38,883 nucleotides of DNA from Deltaproteobacteria bacterium (GCA_015494155.1 WGBU01000182.1:1-38883), one strand, 5' to 3'. Positions 1 through 8,198 are shown, counted from the stretch's first letter. The notes: generated from the sequence alone by a model not told the origin. Made by a program: numbers and translations.

Positions 1-1323
1 GAAGTAAAAGAGGCCATGCAATATGCGTGTGAGGACGTCCATGTGACTGCACTTTTAAAGGATATCCTTTATGAAAGGCTAGAGAAGGCAGGGCTCTTTG
101 GGCTCTTCCGCGAGGTGGAGGTCCCTCTCATTCGTGTCTTGGCCAAGATGGAATCAACTGGAGTCCTAGTGGATAAAGAGGGCATAAAAGAATTGGGACG
201 CGAGTTTGACAGGAGGATCAGCGCCCTTGAAGAGGACATCTTCATCCTGGCAGGAGAAAGGTTCAATATCAACTCGCACCAGCAGCTTCAATCTATCCTA
301 TTTGAAAAACTGGGGCTCGACTCCAAGAAAAAGACCAAGAAAAAGACCGGTCTGTCTACTGACATGGAAGTACTGAATTCAATCAAGGATCAACACCCCA
401 TAGGCGGGCTCCTCATGGAATACAGGAATCTCACAAAGTTGAAGGGGACCTATATCGATGGTCTCCTGAAAGAGATCAACCCGAAGACCGGCAGGGTACA
501 CACTTCTTACAACCAGACAGTAACCGCCACTGGACGCCTCTCCTCTAGCAATCCCAATCTACAAAACATTCCTGTTAGAAGTGAGGATGGACTGAGAATC
601 AGGGCACTTTTTGTGGCTGGTCCTGGCAACGTATTCCTCAGTGCAGACTATTCCCAGATAGATCTCAGGGTCCTCGCCCACTACTCCAAGGACAAGGCCT
701 TGATCGAGGCCTTTAAGAAGGGCGAAGACATCCACTCCAAGACCGCCTCTGAGATCTTCGATGTGCACCCCGCCTTTGTCACCCCAGAGATGCGGCGGAT
801 AGCCAAGACTGTCAACTTCGGAATCATCTATGGTATGAGTCCCTATGGGCTTGCAAAAGAACTGGGTATTGAGCGGTCCAAGGCCAAAAACTTCATCGAA
901 AGATATTTTGCAAGGTACCCTGGAGTCAAGAGATATATGGAAGAGGCCATAGAACATGCCAGGTCCAAGGGCTTTGTCACGACCCTTCTGGGTAGGAGGA
1001 GATTTATTCCAGAGATAAAAGAGAGACTTAAACACATACGCCAGTTCGGAGAGCGTACTGCCATAAACACCCCCATCCAGGGTAGCGCGGCAGACATTAT
1101 AAAGCTTGCCATGCTCAAGGTCTTTGATCTTTTAGAGGCCAAGGCCCTTGGCACCAGGCTCATCCTGCAGGTCCATGATGAACTTGTATTTGAGGTACCT
1201 GAAGATGAGATCGATATAGTTACAAAGGAGGTCAAGTCCATCATGGAGGGGGTGATGGACCTAGAAGTACCCCTTGTAGTCAATATAGGGATTGGACACA
1301 ACTGGGCAGAGGCTAAGGCGTAG
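1..1323 (+). CDS. polA: DNA polymerase I, C-terminal part (5' end outside window)
   Basis: The reading frame is open from base 1 and ends at TAG 1321-1323, so about 440 C-terminal residues are seen and the N-terminus lies upstream. The first residues carry YACED, which fits the Exo III motif (Y-x3-D) of the proofreading domain. Family A polymerase motifs follow: motif A (DYSQIDLR), the O-helix motif B (RRIAKTVNFGIIYG) and motif C (QVHDE). These supply the catalytic Asp residues and the fingers Lys/Tyr. PolA fills gaps in excision repair and removes Okazaki primers in the cytoplasm. The visible part is intact and of normal length for this region. The next gene starts three bases after the stop, so co-transcription is likely. 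The identification is secure. Whether the 5'-nuclease domain is present cannot be judged here. Confidence 0.97.
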   Translation, partial: EVKEAMQYACEDVHVTALLKDILYERLEKAGLFGLFREVEVPLIRVLAKMESTGVLVDKEGIKELGREFDRRISALEEDIFILAGERFNINSHQQLQSILFEKLGLDSKKKTKKKTGLSTDMEVLNSIKDQHPIGGLLMEYRNLTKLKGTYIDGLLKEINPKTGRVHTSYNQTVTATGRLSSSNPNLQNIPVRSEDGLRIRALFVAGPGNVFLSADYSQIDLRVLAHYSKDKALIEAFKKGEDIHSKTASEIFDVHPAFVTPEMRRIAKTVNFGIIYGMSPYGLAKELGIERSKAKNFIERYFARYPGVKRYMEEAIEHARSKGFVTTLLGRRRFIPEIKERLKHIRQFGERTAINTPIQGSAADIIKLAMLKVFDLLEAKALGTRLILQVHDELVFEVPEDEIDIVTKEVKSIMEGVMDLEVPLVVNIGIGHNWAEAKA

Positions 1324-1326
1324 ATC

Positions 1327-2073
1327 ATGATCTATGGTGTAGCAGAGACAAAGACATCCAAACGTGGATGGGCATGGAATAAAGACGTACAGTACACCAA
1401 CTGCAAGGAACTCATCTATAATGAACTCAAACACCTTATAGAAGAGGCTACCTGGATAGAGATAAGGACCCCTGGGTATCGTTCTCCACCCACCATTCTA
1501 ATAGAAGTGGCCAAAGATCACGTAAAGGTTGATAGACCTGTTGATTGGAAGGGTGCAGAGGAGGTTGTACTCACATATAGGAGGAAAGGAGAGCCTTGGA
1601 ACTTCATCAAGGCACGTATACTTAAGGAGGAAGACAAGGTCCTTTTCCTTGAATTCCCTACCACATGGGCCATCCTTGAGAGGAGAGAATACTTCAGGAT
1701 TCAGTGCCCCTCTGGAAGTATTGCAAAATGCATCCCGGCAAAAGGCCCTATGGTGAAAGGGGCTGTGAAGGATGTAAGCCTTGAAGGGATCTGTCTAGAA
1801 ATCGCACCCCAAAAAGGGGATCGCATACCAAAGGCCCATGAGACATTCGAGATAATTGCCCTCTCCCTCAGGCTCAGGGAGTCAAAGGAGCCGTTTTGTC
1901 TTGATGTAGAACAGGGTGGAGAGATTAGACGGGTGCAACAACCTGGAAGGTATTCCAAGTATGTCTTCAGACTGGGGATCAGGCTTTTTACAGACGAAAG
2001 GGAACGAGATATTATATCTAAGTATATTAGAAAGAGGGAAATCGAACTCTTGGCCGTACAAAAGGACCATTAG
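1327..2073 (+). CDS. PilZ-domain protein (YcgR-like, c-di-GMP binding)
   Basis: This 248-residue cytoplasmic protein has no signal peptide. An N-terminal beta-rich region (about 1-110) resembles the YcgR-N/PilZN domain. A PilZ domain follows: the c-di-GMP binding RxxxR is at R120-R124 (within ERREYFR) and the D/NxSxxG motif is DVSLEG at 149-154. In this family c-di-GMP sits between these two motifs and changes how the protein contacts a partner, often the flagellar motor or a secretion system. The partner cannot be told from this sequence. The gene lies three bases after polA and 15 bases before the deacetylase-like gene, so it is probably one transcription unit. A second PilZ-like gene lies three genes downstream. 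The domain call is firm and the role is open. Confidence 0.85.
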   Translation: MIYGVAETKTSKRGWAWNKDVQYTNCKELIYNELKHLIEEATWIEIRTPGYRSPPTILIEVAKDHVKVDRPVDWKGAEEVVLTYRRKGEPWNFIKARILKEEDKVLFLEFPTTWAILERREYFRIQCPSGSIAKCIPAKGPMVKGAVKDVSLEGICLEIAPQKGDRIPKAHETFEIIALSLRLRESKEPFCLDVEQGGEIRRVQQPGRYSKYVFRLGIRLFTDERERDIISKYIRKREIELLAVQKDH

Positions 2074-2088
2074 TATAAGGAGCATCCC

Positions 2089-3165
2089 ATGAAGAATATA
2101 GGTCTTTTAAGAGACGATGTATATCTTAGGCATGTGCCAGGACCGTCCCACGTAGAGACACCCGAACGTCTAATTGCCATCCACAAGGCCATAGACGAGA
2201 CATTCAGTGGGACTACCTTTACAAAAATTACACCCAGGGCAGCTACCTTTGAAGAACTTTGCTGGAACCACCTGCCAGATTATGTGAAAAAGATTGAACA
2301 AACAGGTGAAGAGAAGAACTTCGTGGCCCTAGACCCAGATACCGTGACATGTCCAGATAGCTACTACGTGGCAACACTTGCAGTGGGGGGGGTATTTAAT
2401 GCCTTGGATGCCATTAAGGATGGGGCCATAACAGGTGGCATGTGCCTTGTAAGGCCCCCAGGTCATCATGCAGAGCCCGATAGGGCCATGGGATTTTGCC
2501 TATTCAACAACGTTGCCCTTGGGGCCCTTTATGCACAGAAGGTCCTGGGCTTAAGGCGCTGTCTCATAGTGGATTTTGACCTCCACCATGGAAATGGGAC
2601 CCAGAAGAGCTTTTATTACGATCCCAATGTACTCTACTTCTCTACTCACCAATATCCATACTATCCTGGCACAGGCGGTTGCCATGAAGTTGGGAGTGGA
2701 GATGGAAAGGGTTTTACTGTGAACTGCCCCTTGCGTGCTGGTTGTACAGATGAAGATTACGCTGTGATATTTCGCGACATCCTTGTACCCATTGCCACTG
2801 AATTCTCTCCAGACTTAGTTCTCGTCTCTGCCGGGTTTGACATCTGGTGGCAGGACCCATTGGGTGGTATGAGGGTCACTGAAAGGGGCATAGGGGCCAT
2901 CTCCAGGGCACTCATTGATATGGCAGAAGAGGTGTGCAGCAGGCGTATTCTCTTTGTACTTGAGGGGGGATACAGTAAGGAAGGGCTTGGAAAAGGGGTT
3001 GTAATGGTCCTAAAACAACTGCTCCAAGGGGAGGAGTTCAAAGACGAAATCGAGGTAGCCAAGTCGTTACTCGCCACTTCTTCACCTCAAAATGCGCGAC
3101 ATTCCATCCAAGATGTTATCCACTCTCAGGCCAAGTATTGGGGGTGCCTGAGGAGTTTCGAATGA
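2089..3165 (+). CDS. Histone deacetylase family (class II / AcuC-like) amidohydrolase
   Basis: The 358-residue protein has the full zinc-dependent deacetylase fold signature. The active-site His pair is in PPGHHA (H126, H127). The zinc ligands fit D164 and H166 in DFDLHHGNGT, plus D251 in SAGFD, followed by DPLGG. The transition-state Tyr is Y295 in LEGGY. Bacterial members remove acyl groups from acetylpolyamines, protein lysines or related amides; the sequence does not say which. With an acetyl-CoA synthetase at 23480 in the same window, a part in reversing Acs acetylation is possible but only a guess. A purine-rich AAGGAG precedes the ATG. Its stop overlaps the ATG of the next gene in an ATGA arrangement, suggesting translational coupling. 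Confidence 0.9.
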   Translation: MKNIGLLRDDVYLRHVPGPSHVETPERLIAIHKAIDETFSGTTFTKITPRAATFEELCWNHLPDYVKKIEQTGEEKNFVALDPDTVTCPDSYYVATLAVGGVFNALDAIKDGAITGGMCLVRPPGHHAEPDRAMGFCLFNNVALGALYAQKVLGLRRCLIVDFDLHHGNGTQKSFYYDPNVLYFSTHQYPYYPGTGGCHEVGSGDGKGFTVNCPLRAGCTDEDYAVIFRDILVPIATEFSPDLVLVSAGFDIWWQDPLGGMRVTERGIGAISRALIDMAEEVCSRRILFVLEGGYSKEGLGKGVVMVLKQLLQGEEFKDEIEVAKSLLATSSPQNARHSIQDVIHSQAKYWGCLRSFE

Positions 3166-3836
3166 AACAAGAGGTCAAACCAGTCCATTCAATGAGTTCG
3201 AGAAGAGAAAAAAACCTAGATTTGATTCGTCCCAAGAGGCTAAGATTCCCAGAAGACGAACGGGAAAACGAGTGGCTGGGTATCCTACTCGATGCCTACT
3301 ACCTGGGAGACAAGTGTGTCTTCGAGGGGATCTCCAAGAGGATAAAACGTGGAGAACAACTTGCATGTAAAAAGGGTTGTTCATCTTGTTGTAGCACTCA
3401 CTCTACTATTCCGGCCTATCCATTGGAGATCATAGGTATTTACTGGTACACAGACACTAAGATAAAGGGAGAGACAAGAGTAAGGCTTGCCCAAAATCTC
3501 ATATCTTACAACCAATTGAACCAATGTCCGTTTCTCATCGGCGGTGCATGCTCGATCCATCCTATGCGCCCCCTCGCCTGCAGGTTCTTCAATGTGTTCA
3601 ATTCACCATGTGCCCCTGGTGAAGACCCCTTCTATTCTAGACGAAAAGATGTCCTAACCCCAAATGAACAAGAAAAACAAAAGGCCCTGTCGAAATATCT
3701 ACATTTTCATGGCATAAGGGGAAAAAAGGCCGTTAAAGTAGCTCTTAAGACCGATATTTTGAATAATTACGTAAAAAATCTAAGAGAAATAGATTGGAAA
3801 AACCTTGGCATAAGATTGAATCTGAGATTGATATAG
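3162..3836 (+). CDS. YkgJ-family cysteine-cluster protein
   Basis: This is a 224-residue cytoplasmic protein of the YkgJ (zinc/iron-chelating, UPF0153) family. It shows an N-terminal cluster CKKGCSSCC and a second set, CPF-x5-CSIHPMRPLAC, with the RPxxCR-type ending usual for the family. The Cys residues are thought to bind Fe-S or Zn; no enzymatic role is established. I start it at ATG 3162, which overlaps the previous stop as ATGA and has GAGGAG seven bases upstream. A TTG at 3138 is in frame, but its extension lies inside the preceding gene and has no better ribosome site. The C-terminal 70 residues are Lys-rich and less conserved-looking. Confidence 0.8.
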   Translation: MKQEVKPVHSMSSRREKNLDLIRPKRLRFPEDERENEWLGILLDAYYLGDKCVFEGISKRIKRGEQLACKKGCSSCCSTHSTIPAYPLEIIGIYWYTDTKIKGETRVRLAQNLISYNQLNQCPFLIGGACSIHPMRPLACRFFNVFNSPCAPGEDPFYSRRKDVLTPNEQEKQKALSKYLHFHGIRGKKAVKVALKTDILNNYVKNLREIDWKNLGIRLNLRLI

Positions 3837-3854
3837 AATGATCATCTTGTCCCC

Positions 3855-4781
3855 ATGTTGTTACCTGTCCGTTTGAGGGAAAAGACAAAGGAGATATTGA
3901 GGCGGTCCAATGTACAAATCTATTCCCTAGACTGCATAGACCCCACTATTAAAGACCACTTTTTGTCTGGCAAAAAAAGGGTGCTCATTTTTTTCGAAAA
4001 GGATTTCCTCTGGGGAAGACTACATAAGAGCGGGCAACAAAGGCTCACTGTGGAGACCGAGGAGTCATTGCCACCCTATGTAAAAGAGGGTGATATCGGC
4101 CTTGTAGTCCTACCTGTTTCCAAAGAGAGAAGATATGTCCTACAAGGACAGGTACTAAAAAGATTTCTCCATACTGTGGAGATCTCAATCGTGGACCCGC
4201 GTAAGGATGTACGGTTTAAGGTTATAGACCGTGGATTCAAGATATTTGCCCATCAGCTTACAGACAATATGGTCCAGGCGTTGTTGTATGAAAAACTGCT
4301 TTTCGTAAGGGAGATCAATTTCGGCCTGGATGAATTTGAGGTGAAGGGAGAGGACACTGCGCAGTTTAAGGTCCACTATGGCGAAGCGGACGTGGATAGG
4401 ACACAAAGTTCATCCAGTTACACGCCATTTGAGTACAAGGCCAAAGACTATCTCGTACATCTGAAGGCAAGGGATATATATCCAGAATATAAGTCACTGA
4501 TTAAGGGTCCTCCAGATTTCGAAGCACAGATTGTGGACCTCTCTAGGGGAGGTGCAGCATTACTATCATTGGAAAATGGACCTTCTCTCACTGTTGGCGA
4601 TGTCTTGGCTATATCAGGGAATATTACGCTCTCCCCAAAAGATCTCTTCGATTTCCTACTCCTCGGAGTAGTACGAGGCATCTCTAAAGAAGAGGCTTCC
4701 TCATGTATACACCTCATGTATCTCAAGGCCTTGCCTCTTAGGGCCCAGGTACTCTTTGAAAGGTCCTTCGCTCCCCAGTAG
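3855..4781 (+). CDS. PilZ-like protein with a widely split motif pair
   Basis: This 308-residue soluble protein has no signal peptide. An N-terminal beta-rich region (about 35-110) looks like a PilZN/YcgR-N domain. A candidate RxxxR is R116-R120 (DPRKDVRF), and a clear DLSRGG (228-233) matches the PilZ D/NxSxxG motif. About 107 residues separate them instead of the usual 20-30, so either there is an insertion of about 80 residues or the first motif is not the real one. The gene is 18 bases after the YkgJ gene and ends just before the cytochrome promoter. There is no strong Shine-Dalgarno, so the start is less certain. A c-di-GMP effector is the best reading, at moderate confidence. Confidence 0.6.
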   Translation: MLLPVRLREKTKEILRRSNVQIYSLDCIDPTIKDHFLSGKKRVLIFFEKDFLWGRLHKSGQQRLTVETEESLPPYVKEGDIGLVVLPVSKERRYVLQGQVLKRFLHTVEISIVDPRKDVRFKVIDRGFKIFAHQLTDNMVQALLYEKLLFVREINFGLDEFEVKGEDTAQFKVHYGEADVDRTQSSSSYTPFEYKAKDYLVHLKARDIYPEYKSLIKGPPDFEAQIVDLSRGGAALLSLENGPSLTVGDVLAISGNITLSPKDLFDFLLLGVVRGISKEEASSCIHLMYLKALPLRAQVLFERSFAPQ

Positions 4782-4801
4782 GGGCTCCAAAATTTTCCTA
4801 T

Positions 4802-4831
4802 TTGACATCGGGTTCATTATTGCTCTAATAT
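4802..4831 (+). promoter_or_regulatory. Sigma-70-type promoter for the cytochrome cluster
   Basis: A perfect -35 hexamer TTGACA (4802-4807) is followed after 18 bases by TAATAT (4826-4831), four of six matches to the -10 consensus. Transcription would start near 4838, leaving a 5' leader of about 25 bases before ATG 4863. The site lies in the gap between the second PilZ gene and the first cytochrome. This is a prediction from sequence only. Confidence 0.55.
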
Positions 4832-4862
4832 TGATATAAGGGGATTAAAAGGGGACGGGGCC

Positions 4863-5654
4863 ATGAAATCCAATATTATTTCTGTTCTTTTTTTGGTCTT
4901 TGGGTTAATCATCTTTTTTCTTAGTTTTTCTACAGCAGAGACCCGTGGCAGGCTCAAACGTACACTTCCGCCATATGAATACGGGACCATAGTCATGAAT
5001 CAGTTCAGCGAGAAAAAGGGGCTAGAGCCTGTAATTTTCAGACATTGGTCCCATCGCAATAGATATACATGCAGGCTCTGCCACATAGATTTAGGATTTG
5101 CCATGGTACGAGGAGGCACTCCTGTCCAGGAAGAGGATAACCGCAACGGTCAATATTGTGGGGCCTGCCACAATGGAAAGGAGGCCTTTTCAGTCAAGGA
5201 CAGGGGCAACTGTAAGAGATGCCACTCACCATATCCAGTTGGACTGGATCAGGAGGCCAAAAGGCTATTTTATAAGGTGACCAAGACGTTGCCCAGAGGC
5301 AGATTTGGAAACGGTGTGGATTGGACTAAGGCAGAAGAAATGGGCAAGATAAAACTAATTGACACCCTCGACTGGTACTCTTTCAAACGTCCAAAGATGA
5401 AGAGAGACAAGGGAGAGATCGAGATGGTTCCCAAGGTAAAAGGCCTGCCCGACATCATCTTCTCGCATAAAAAACATGCTGCATGGAATGGGTGTGAAAT
5501 CTGTCATCCCGACATATTTGCCATGAAGAAAGGTGGCACAAGATTCAAGATGATAGACAACTTCAATGGACTATACTGTGGTGCATGTCATGGCAAGGTG
5601 GCATTTCCATTAAAGGACTGCGGTCTCTGCCATGCAAAGCCAGTGAGTCTATGA
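4863..5654 (+). CDS. Six-heme c-type cytochrome (two c7-type triheme units)
   Basis: The 263-residue exported protein has an N-terminal hydrophobic segment (about 5-25) ending in SFSTAE, which fits a Sec signal or membrane anchor. It carries six CXXCH heme motifs at C70, C99, C117, C211, C239 and C253. They fall into two triheme units with the same plan: F-x-H-x-x-H, CXXCH, a GGT segment, YCGACH and a final CXXCH. This matches the c7/triheme 'nanowire' repeat known from metal- and sulfur-reducing deltaproteobacteria. The extra His residues in FRHWSH and FSHKKH are likely axial ligands. The role would be periplasmic electron transfer. It shares the whole layout with the next gene, so the two look like a tandem duplication, and both lie upstream of the octaheme gene. 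Confidence 0.88.
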   Translation: MKSNIISVLFLVFGLIIFFLSFSTAETRGRLKRTLPPYEYGTIVMNQFSEKKGLEPVIFRHWSHRNRYTCRLCHIDLGFAMVRGGTPVQEEDNRNGQYCGACHNGKEAFSVKDRGNCKRCHSPYPVGLDQEAKRLFYKVTKTLPRGRFGNGVDWTKAEEMGKIKLIDTLDWYSFKRPKMKRDKGEIEMVPKVKGLPDIIFSHKKHAAWNGCEICHPDIFAMKKGGTRFKMIDNFNGLYCGACHGKVAFPLKDCGLCHAKPVSL

Positions 5655-5688
5655 TCAGGTTCATTACATCTCCCTCGTGAGAATGTGA

Positions 5689-6579
5689 ATGAGTATTTTA
5701 AAGACACTCATCATTCTCTCTTTACTCTTGATTAGTGGATGCTCCAACCTCACCTCAAGGTATAACCCGCAAGGTGAAAGAGACCAGCCACATCTCTCTG
5801 AAAATCGCTTTGTCGTAATACACAAAGAATACAAATCTCCTCCTATTTCAAGGTATAGGCTCAATCAACTTTTAAATATGGCCATGTACTATGGGCCATA
5901 TTATCTCTATGGCATCGAGCCCATAAGGAGCATAAATTTTACCTCTGAGCTCCCCCCTGCAACATTTCCCCACTGGGCCCATCGAATACGCTACAAATGT
6001 AATGTGTGTCACCTGGAGCTCGGTTTCAGTTTGTTCACTGGGGGCACCCTAATTACCAGGGGAGACAACCTGGCAGGGCGATACTGTGGAAGATGCCACA
6101 ATGGAGAGACATCCTTCACTGTAAAGACCACTGGAGAAAGGACATGCGAAAGATGCCATATCAGGGACCTTGGGCTATTGAAAGGAGATTTTGATACACT
6201 GATGGCAAAGATGCCCAGGCGAAAGTATGGGGACACCGTTGACTGGAATCTAGCCCTTACAAAGGGTCTCATAGCCCCTGTAGATACCATACAAGGCATT
6301 GAGTATCCCTCGTTACCCCTACCAGAAAGGCTCAAAAAGCCATTTGCATGGTATACGCGCAACAGAAGGGTAACGGTGGTATTTTCCCATGTGAAACATG
6401 TCCAATGGATGGATTGTGCCATCTGCCATCCAGAAATCTTCGAGATCAAACGCGCAGGCACTATGGAGTTTGACAAACAGAAGATGCTCTATGGCATGTT
6501 TTGTGGACGGTGCCACATGCATACTGCCTTCCCAATGAATAACTGTTCCAGGTGTCATCCTGGGGTCCTAGACAGATAG
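5689..6579 (+). CDS. Six-heme c-type cytochrome lipoprotein
   Basis: The 296-residue protein has a lipoprotein signal: a hydrophobic N-terminus then LISGC with the lipidation Cys at 18. Six CXXCH motifs occur at C104, C133, C153, C243, C272 and C286. They are arranged as two triheme c7-like units, paralogous to the preceding protein and with the same DW linker motif between units. A 60-residue Tyr-rich stretch before the first heme is longer than in its neighbour. The lipid anchor would fix it to a membrane facing the periplasm or outside. A Ser follows the lipidated Cys, which in gammaproteobacterial rules favours the outer membrane. It starts 34 bases after the first cytochrome, so the two are probably co-transcribed. 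The electron partner is not known. Confidence 0.88.
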   Translation: MSILKTLIILSLLLISGCSNLTSRYNPQGERDQPHLSENRFVVIHKEYKSPPISRYRLNQLLNMAMYYGPYYLYGIEPIRSINFTSELPPATFPHWAHRIRYKCNVCHLELGFSLFTGGTLITRGDNLAGRYCGRCHNGETSFTVKTTGERTCERCHIRDLGLLKGDFDTLMAKMPRRKYGDTVDWNLALTKGLIAPVDTIQGIEYPSLPLPERLKKPFAWYTRNRRVTVVFSHVKHVQWMDCAICHPEIFEIKRAGTMEFDKQKMLYGMFCGRCHMHTAFPMNNCSRCHPGVLDR

Positions 6580-6659
6580 TCTCAGGAGGTTACGCTGAAA
6601 CCTAAAATAGTTAAATTGGCAATTTTTTCTGGACAGTAATAAAAAAATAGGGTATGAAG

Positions 6660-6689
6660 TATAATCAATAAAAATAATTATAATTATTT
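6660..6689 (+). promoter_or_regulatory. -10 box and 18-bp perfect palindrome upstream of the octaheme gene
   Basis: A perfect TATAAT (6660-6665) stands about 38 bases before the octaheme cytochrome ATG, with no good -35 at the right distance. From 6672 to 6689 lies AAATAATTATAATTATTT, which equals its own reverse complement over all 18 bases. It would cover the transcription start or early leader, directly before the AAAGGAGG ribosome site. This placement fits a repressor operator. The regulator is not identifiable. AT-only composition makes chance palindromes more likely. Confidence 0.4.
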
Positions 6690-6702
6690 AAAGGAGGACG
6701 GG

Positions 6703-8013
6703 ATGAAGAGTTTAAATCTTTTACTATTGTTTTTCTTTACCATCTCTATCTGTCTGTTTGGTGGTCGGTCATGGGCCGAGGAGGAGTGCATCACCTGCCA
6801 CAAGAAGGTCACCCCAGGACAGGTCAAGGACTGGAGCGTGAGTAAACACGCTGAAAACGACATCACATGTTCGGTCTGCCATGGAGAGGGGCATACAAGT
6901 GCAAAAGACATAGATAAAGTGGTTTTACCAGATGAGCACAAGTGTGCCGAGTGTCATGAGGAACAGTTCAACCAATTTAAACGTGGGAAGCATCAATTTG
7001 GATGGACATCCATGAATGCCCTCCCCATAACCCACGTGGAACCAGATGAACTCATGGAGGGGGGCCGTGGATGTGGCGGTTGTCACAATATGGGCATAAA
7101 GACTGAGGCCCAGAAAAAAGAGCAGAGGGAAAAGGGCTACCGTTATCAAAACAATTCGTGCGACGAGTGCCATACGAGGCACAGCTTTTCCAAAAAAGAG
7201 GCCTTGGACCCAAGGGCGTGTCAGCAGTGCCACATGGGTTATGATCACCCCCAATGGGAGATGTGGAGCAGCTCAAAACATGGTTCTAGATGGTTTGCAA
7301 GACTGGCTGGTAACCTTCCAAAAGATGCCCAGGCCCCCAAATGCCAGGATTGTCACATGCCTGGTGGCGATCATGAGAACAGGACTGCATGGGGCTTTTT
7401 AGGGGTACGCCTTCCCCTTCCAGAAGACCCTCAATGGGCGAAGGACAGGGTCATGATCCTAAAGGCACTCGGTGTATTAAATCCTGAGACTGGGAAACCC
7501 ACTGCACGTCTCGAGGCAGTAAAGGCAGTGAGACTTGCCCGCCTCACCCAGGAAGAGTGGCAGAAAGAGCGTGACAGGATGCTAGATATCTGTTCTCGCT
7601 GCCATTCCCGCAAATATGCCAAGACCCAACTGGATATGGGTGATGAGATGATGCGGAAGGCAGATCGCCTCATGGCACAGGCCATTCAAATCGTAGCAGA
7701 TCTATACAAAGACGGCATACTAAAAAAGAGGCCCAATCAACCATTTGCATTCCCAGACTTCCTCTACTTTATGAGGACCGATTTCTCAGCCGCAGACCCA
7801 ACCAGTTACAAGACAATGGCCAATGGGCTAACCCACATAGAGCAGGTCCTCTTTGAGATGTACATGAAGCACAGGATGCGCACCTATCAGGGCTTCTTCC
7901 ATATGAATCCTGACTATGCATACTGGTATGGATGGGCCATGATGACCAAAGACCTTGGTGAGATCAAAGAATTGGCAGAGCAGATGAGGGCCGCTGCCAA
8001 GGTTGAAAAATAG
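6703..8013 (+). CDS. Octaheme c-type cytochrome, hydroxylamine oxidoreductase (HAO) family
   Basis: The 436-residue exported protein has a signal peptide ending near SWA (25). Eight CXXCH motifs occur at C29, C56, C81, C124, C153, C173, C214 and C297, followed by an alpha-helical C-terminal region. Heme count, spacing and the long helical tail match the HAO-like octaheme family. In that family the fourth heme (here GRGCGGCHN) is the active site, and oxidative members cross-link it to a Tyr of the neighbouring subunit. Members without the cross-link reduce nitrite or hydroxylamine. The tail has a Tyr-rich motif (NPDYAYWYGW, 402-411), so the cross-link state cannot be settled by eye. AAAGGAGG gives a strong ribosome site. 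Two six-heme cytochromes precede it, and no NapC/CycX-type quinol dehydrogenase is in the window. Confidence 0.85.
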   Translation: MKSLNLLLLFFFTISICLFGGRSWAEEECITCHKKVTPGQVKDWSVSKHAENDITCSVCHGEGHTSAKDIDKVVLPDEHKCAECHEEQFNQFKRGKHQFGWTSMNALPITHVEPDELMEGGRGCGGCHNMGIKTEAQKKEQREKGYRYQNNSCDECHTRHSFSKKEALDPRACQQCHMGYDHPQWEMWSSSKHGSRWFARLAGNLPKDAQAPKCQDCHMPGGDHENRTAWGFLGVRLPLPEDPQWAKDRVMILKALGVLNPETGKPTARLEAVKAVRLARLTQEEWQKERDRMLDICSRCHSRKYAKTQLDMGDEMMRKADRLMAQAIQIVADLYKDGILKKRPNQPFAFPDFLYFMRTDFSAADPTSYKTMANGLTHIEQVLFEMYMKHRMRTYQGFFHMNPDYAYWYGWAMMTKDLGEIKELAEQMRAAAKVEK

Positions 8014-8026
8014 AGCACACCTGTGA

Positions 8027-8054
8027 AGGGCGGGTACCTTTTAGTACCTGCCCT
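8027..8054 (+). terminator. Hairpin after the octaheme gene
   Basis: An 11-bp stem (8027-8037 with 8044-8054, one G-U pair) and a 6-base loop lie 14 bases after the stop. The following sequence is only pyrimidine-rich (ACCTCTTCT), not a T-run. It may be a weak terminator or an mRNA 3'-end stabiliser. Confidence 0.5.
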
Positions 8055-8198
8055 ACCTCTTCTATGGACAATCGATCTCCATCCTAATATTGCGATCATA
8101 TCATCTCAAGATTTAGACCAACCCTTCCTTTCTCAAATATTTTATCTTTTCTAAAATGATTTTATTTAAATTTTTTCTATAGATTTTTCAAAAAAATT

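Noticed and set aside
559-1035. 158-codon open frame on the minus strand inside polA
   Set aside because: It lies fully opposite conserved polymerase motifs and its translation resembles no protein family; other such frames opposite uvrA, mutL and guaB are treated likewise.
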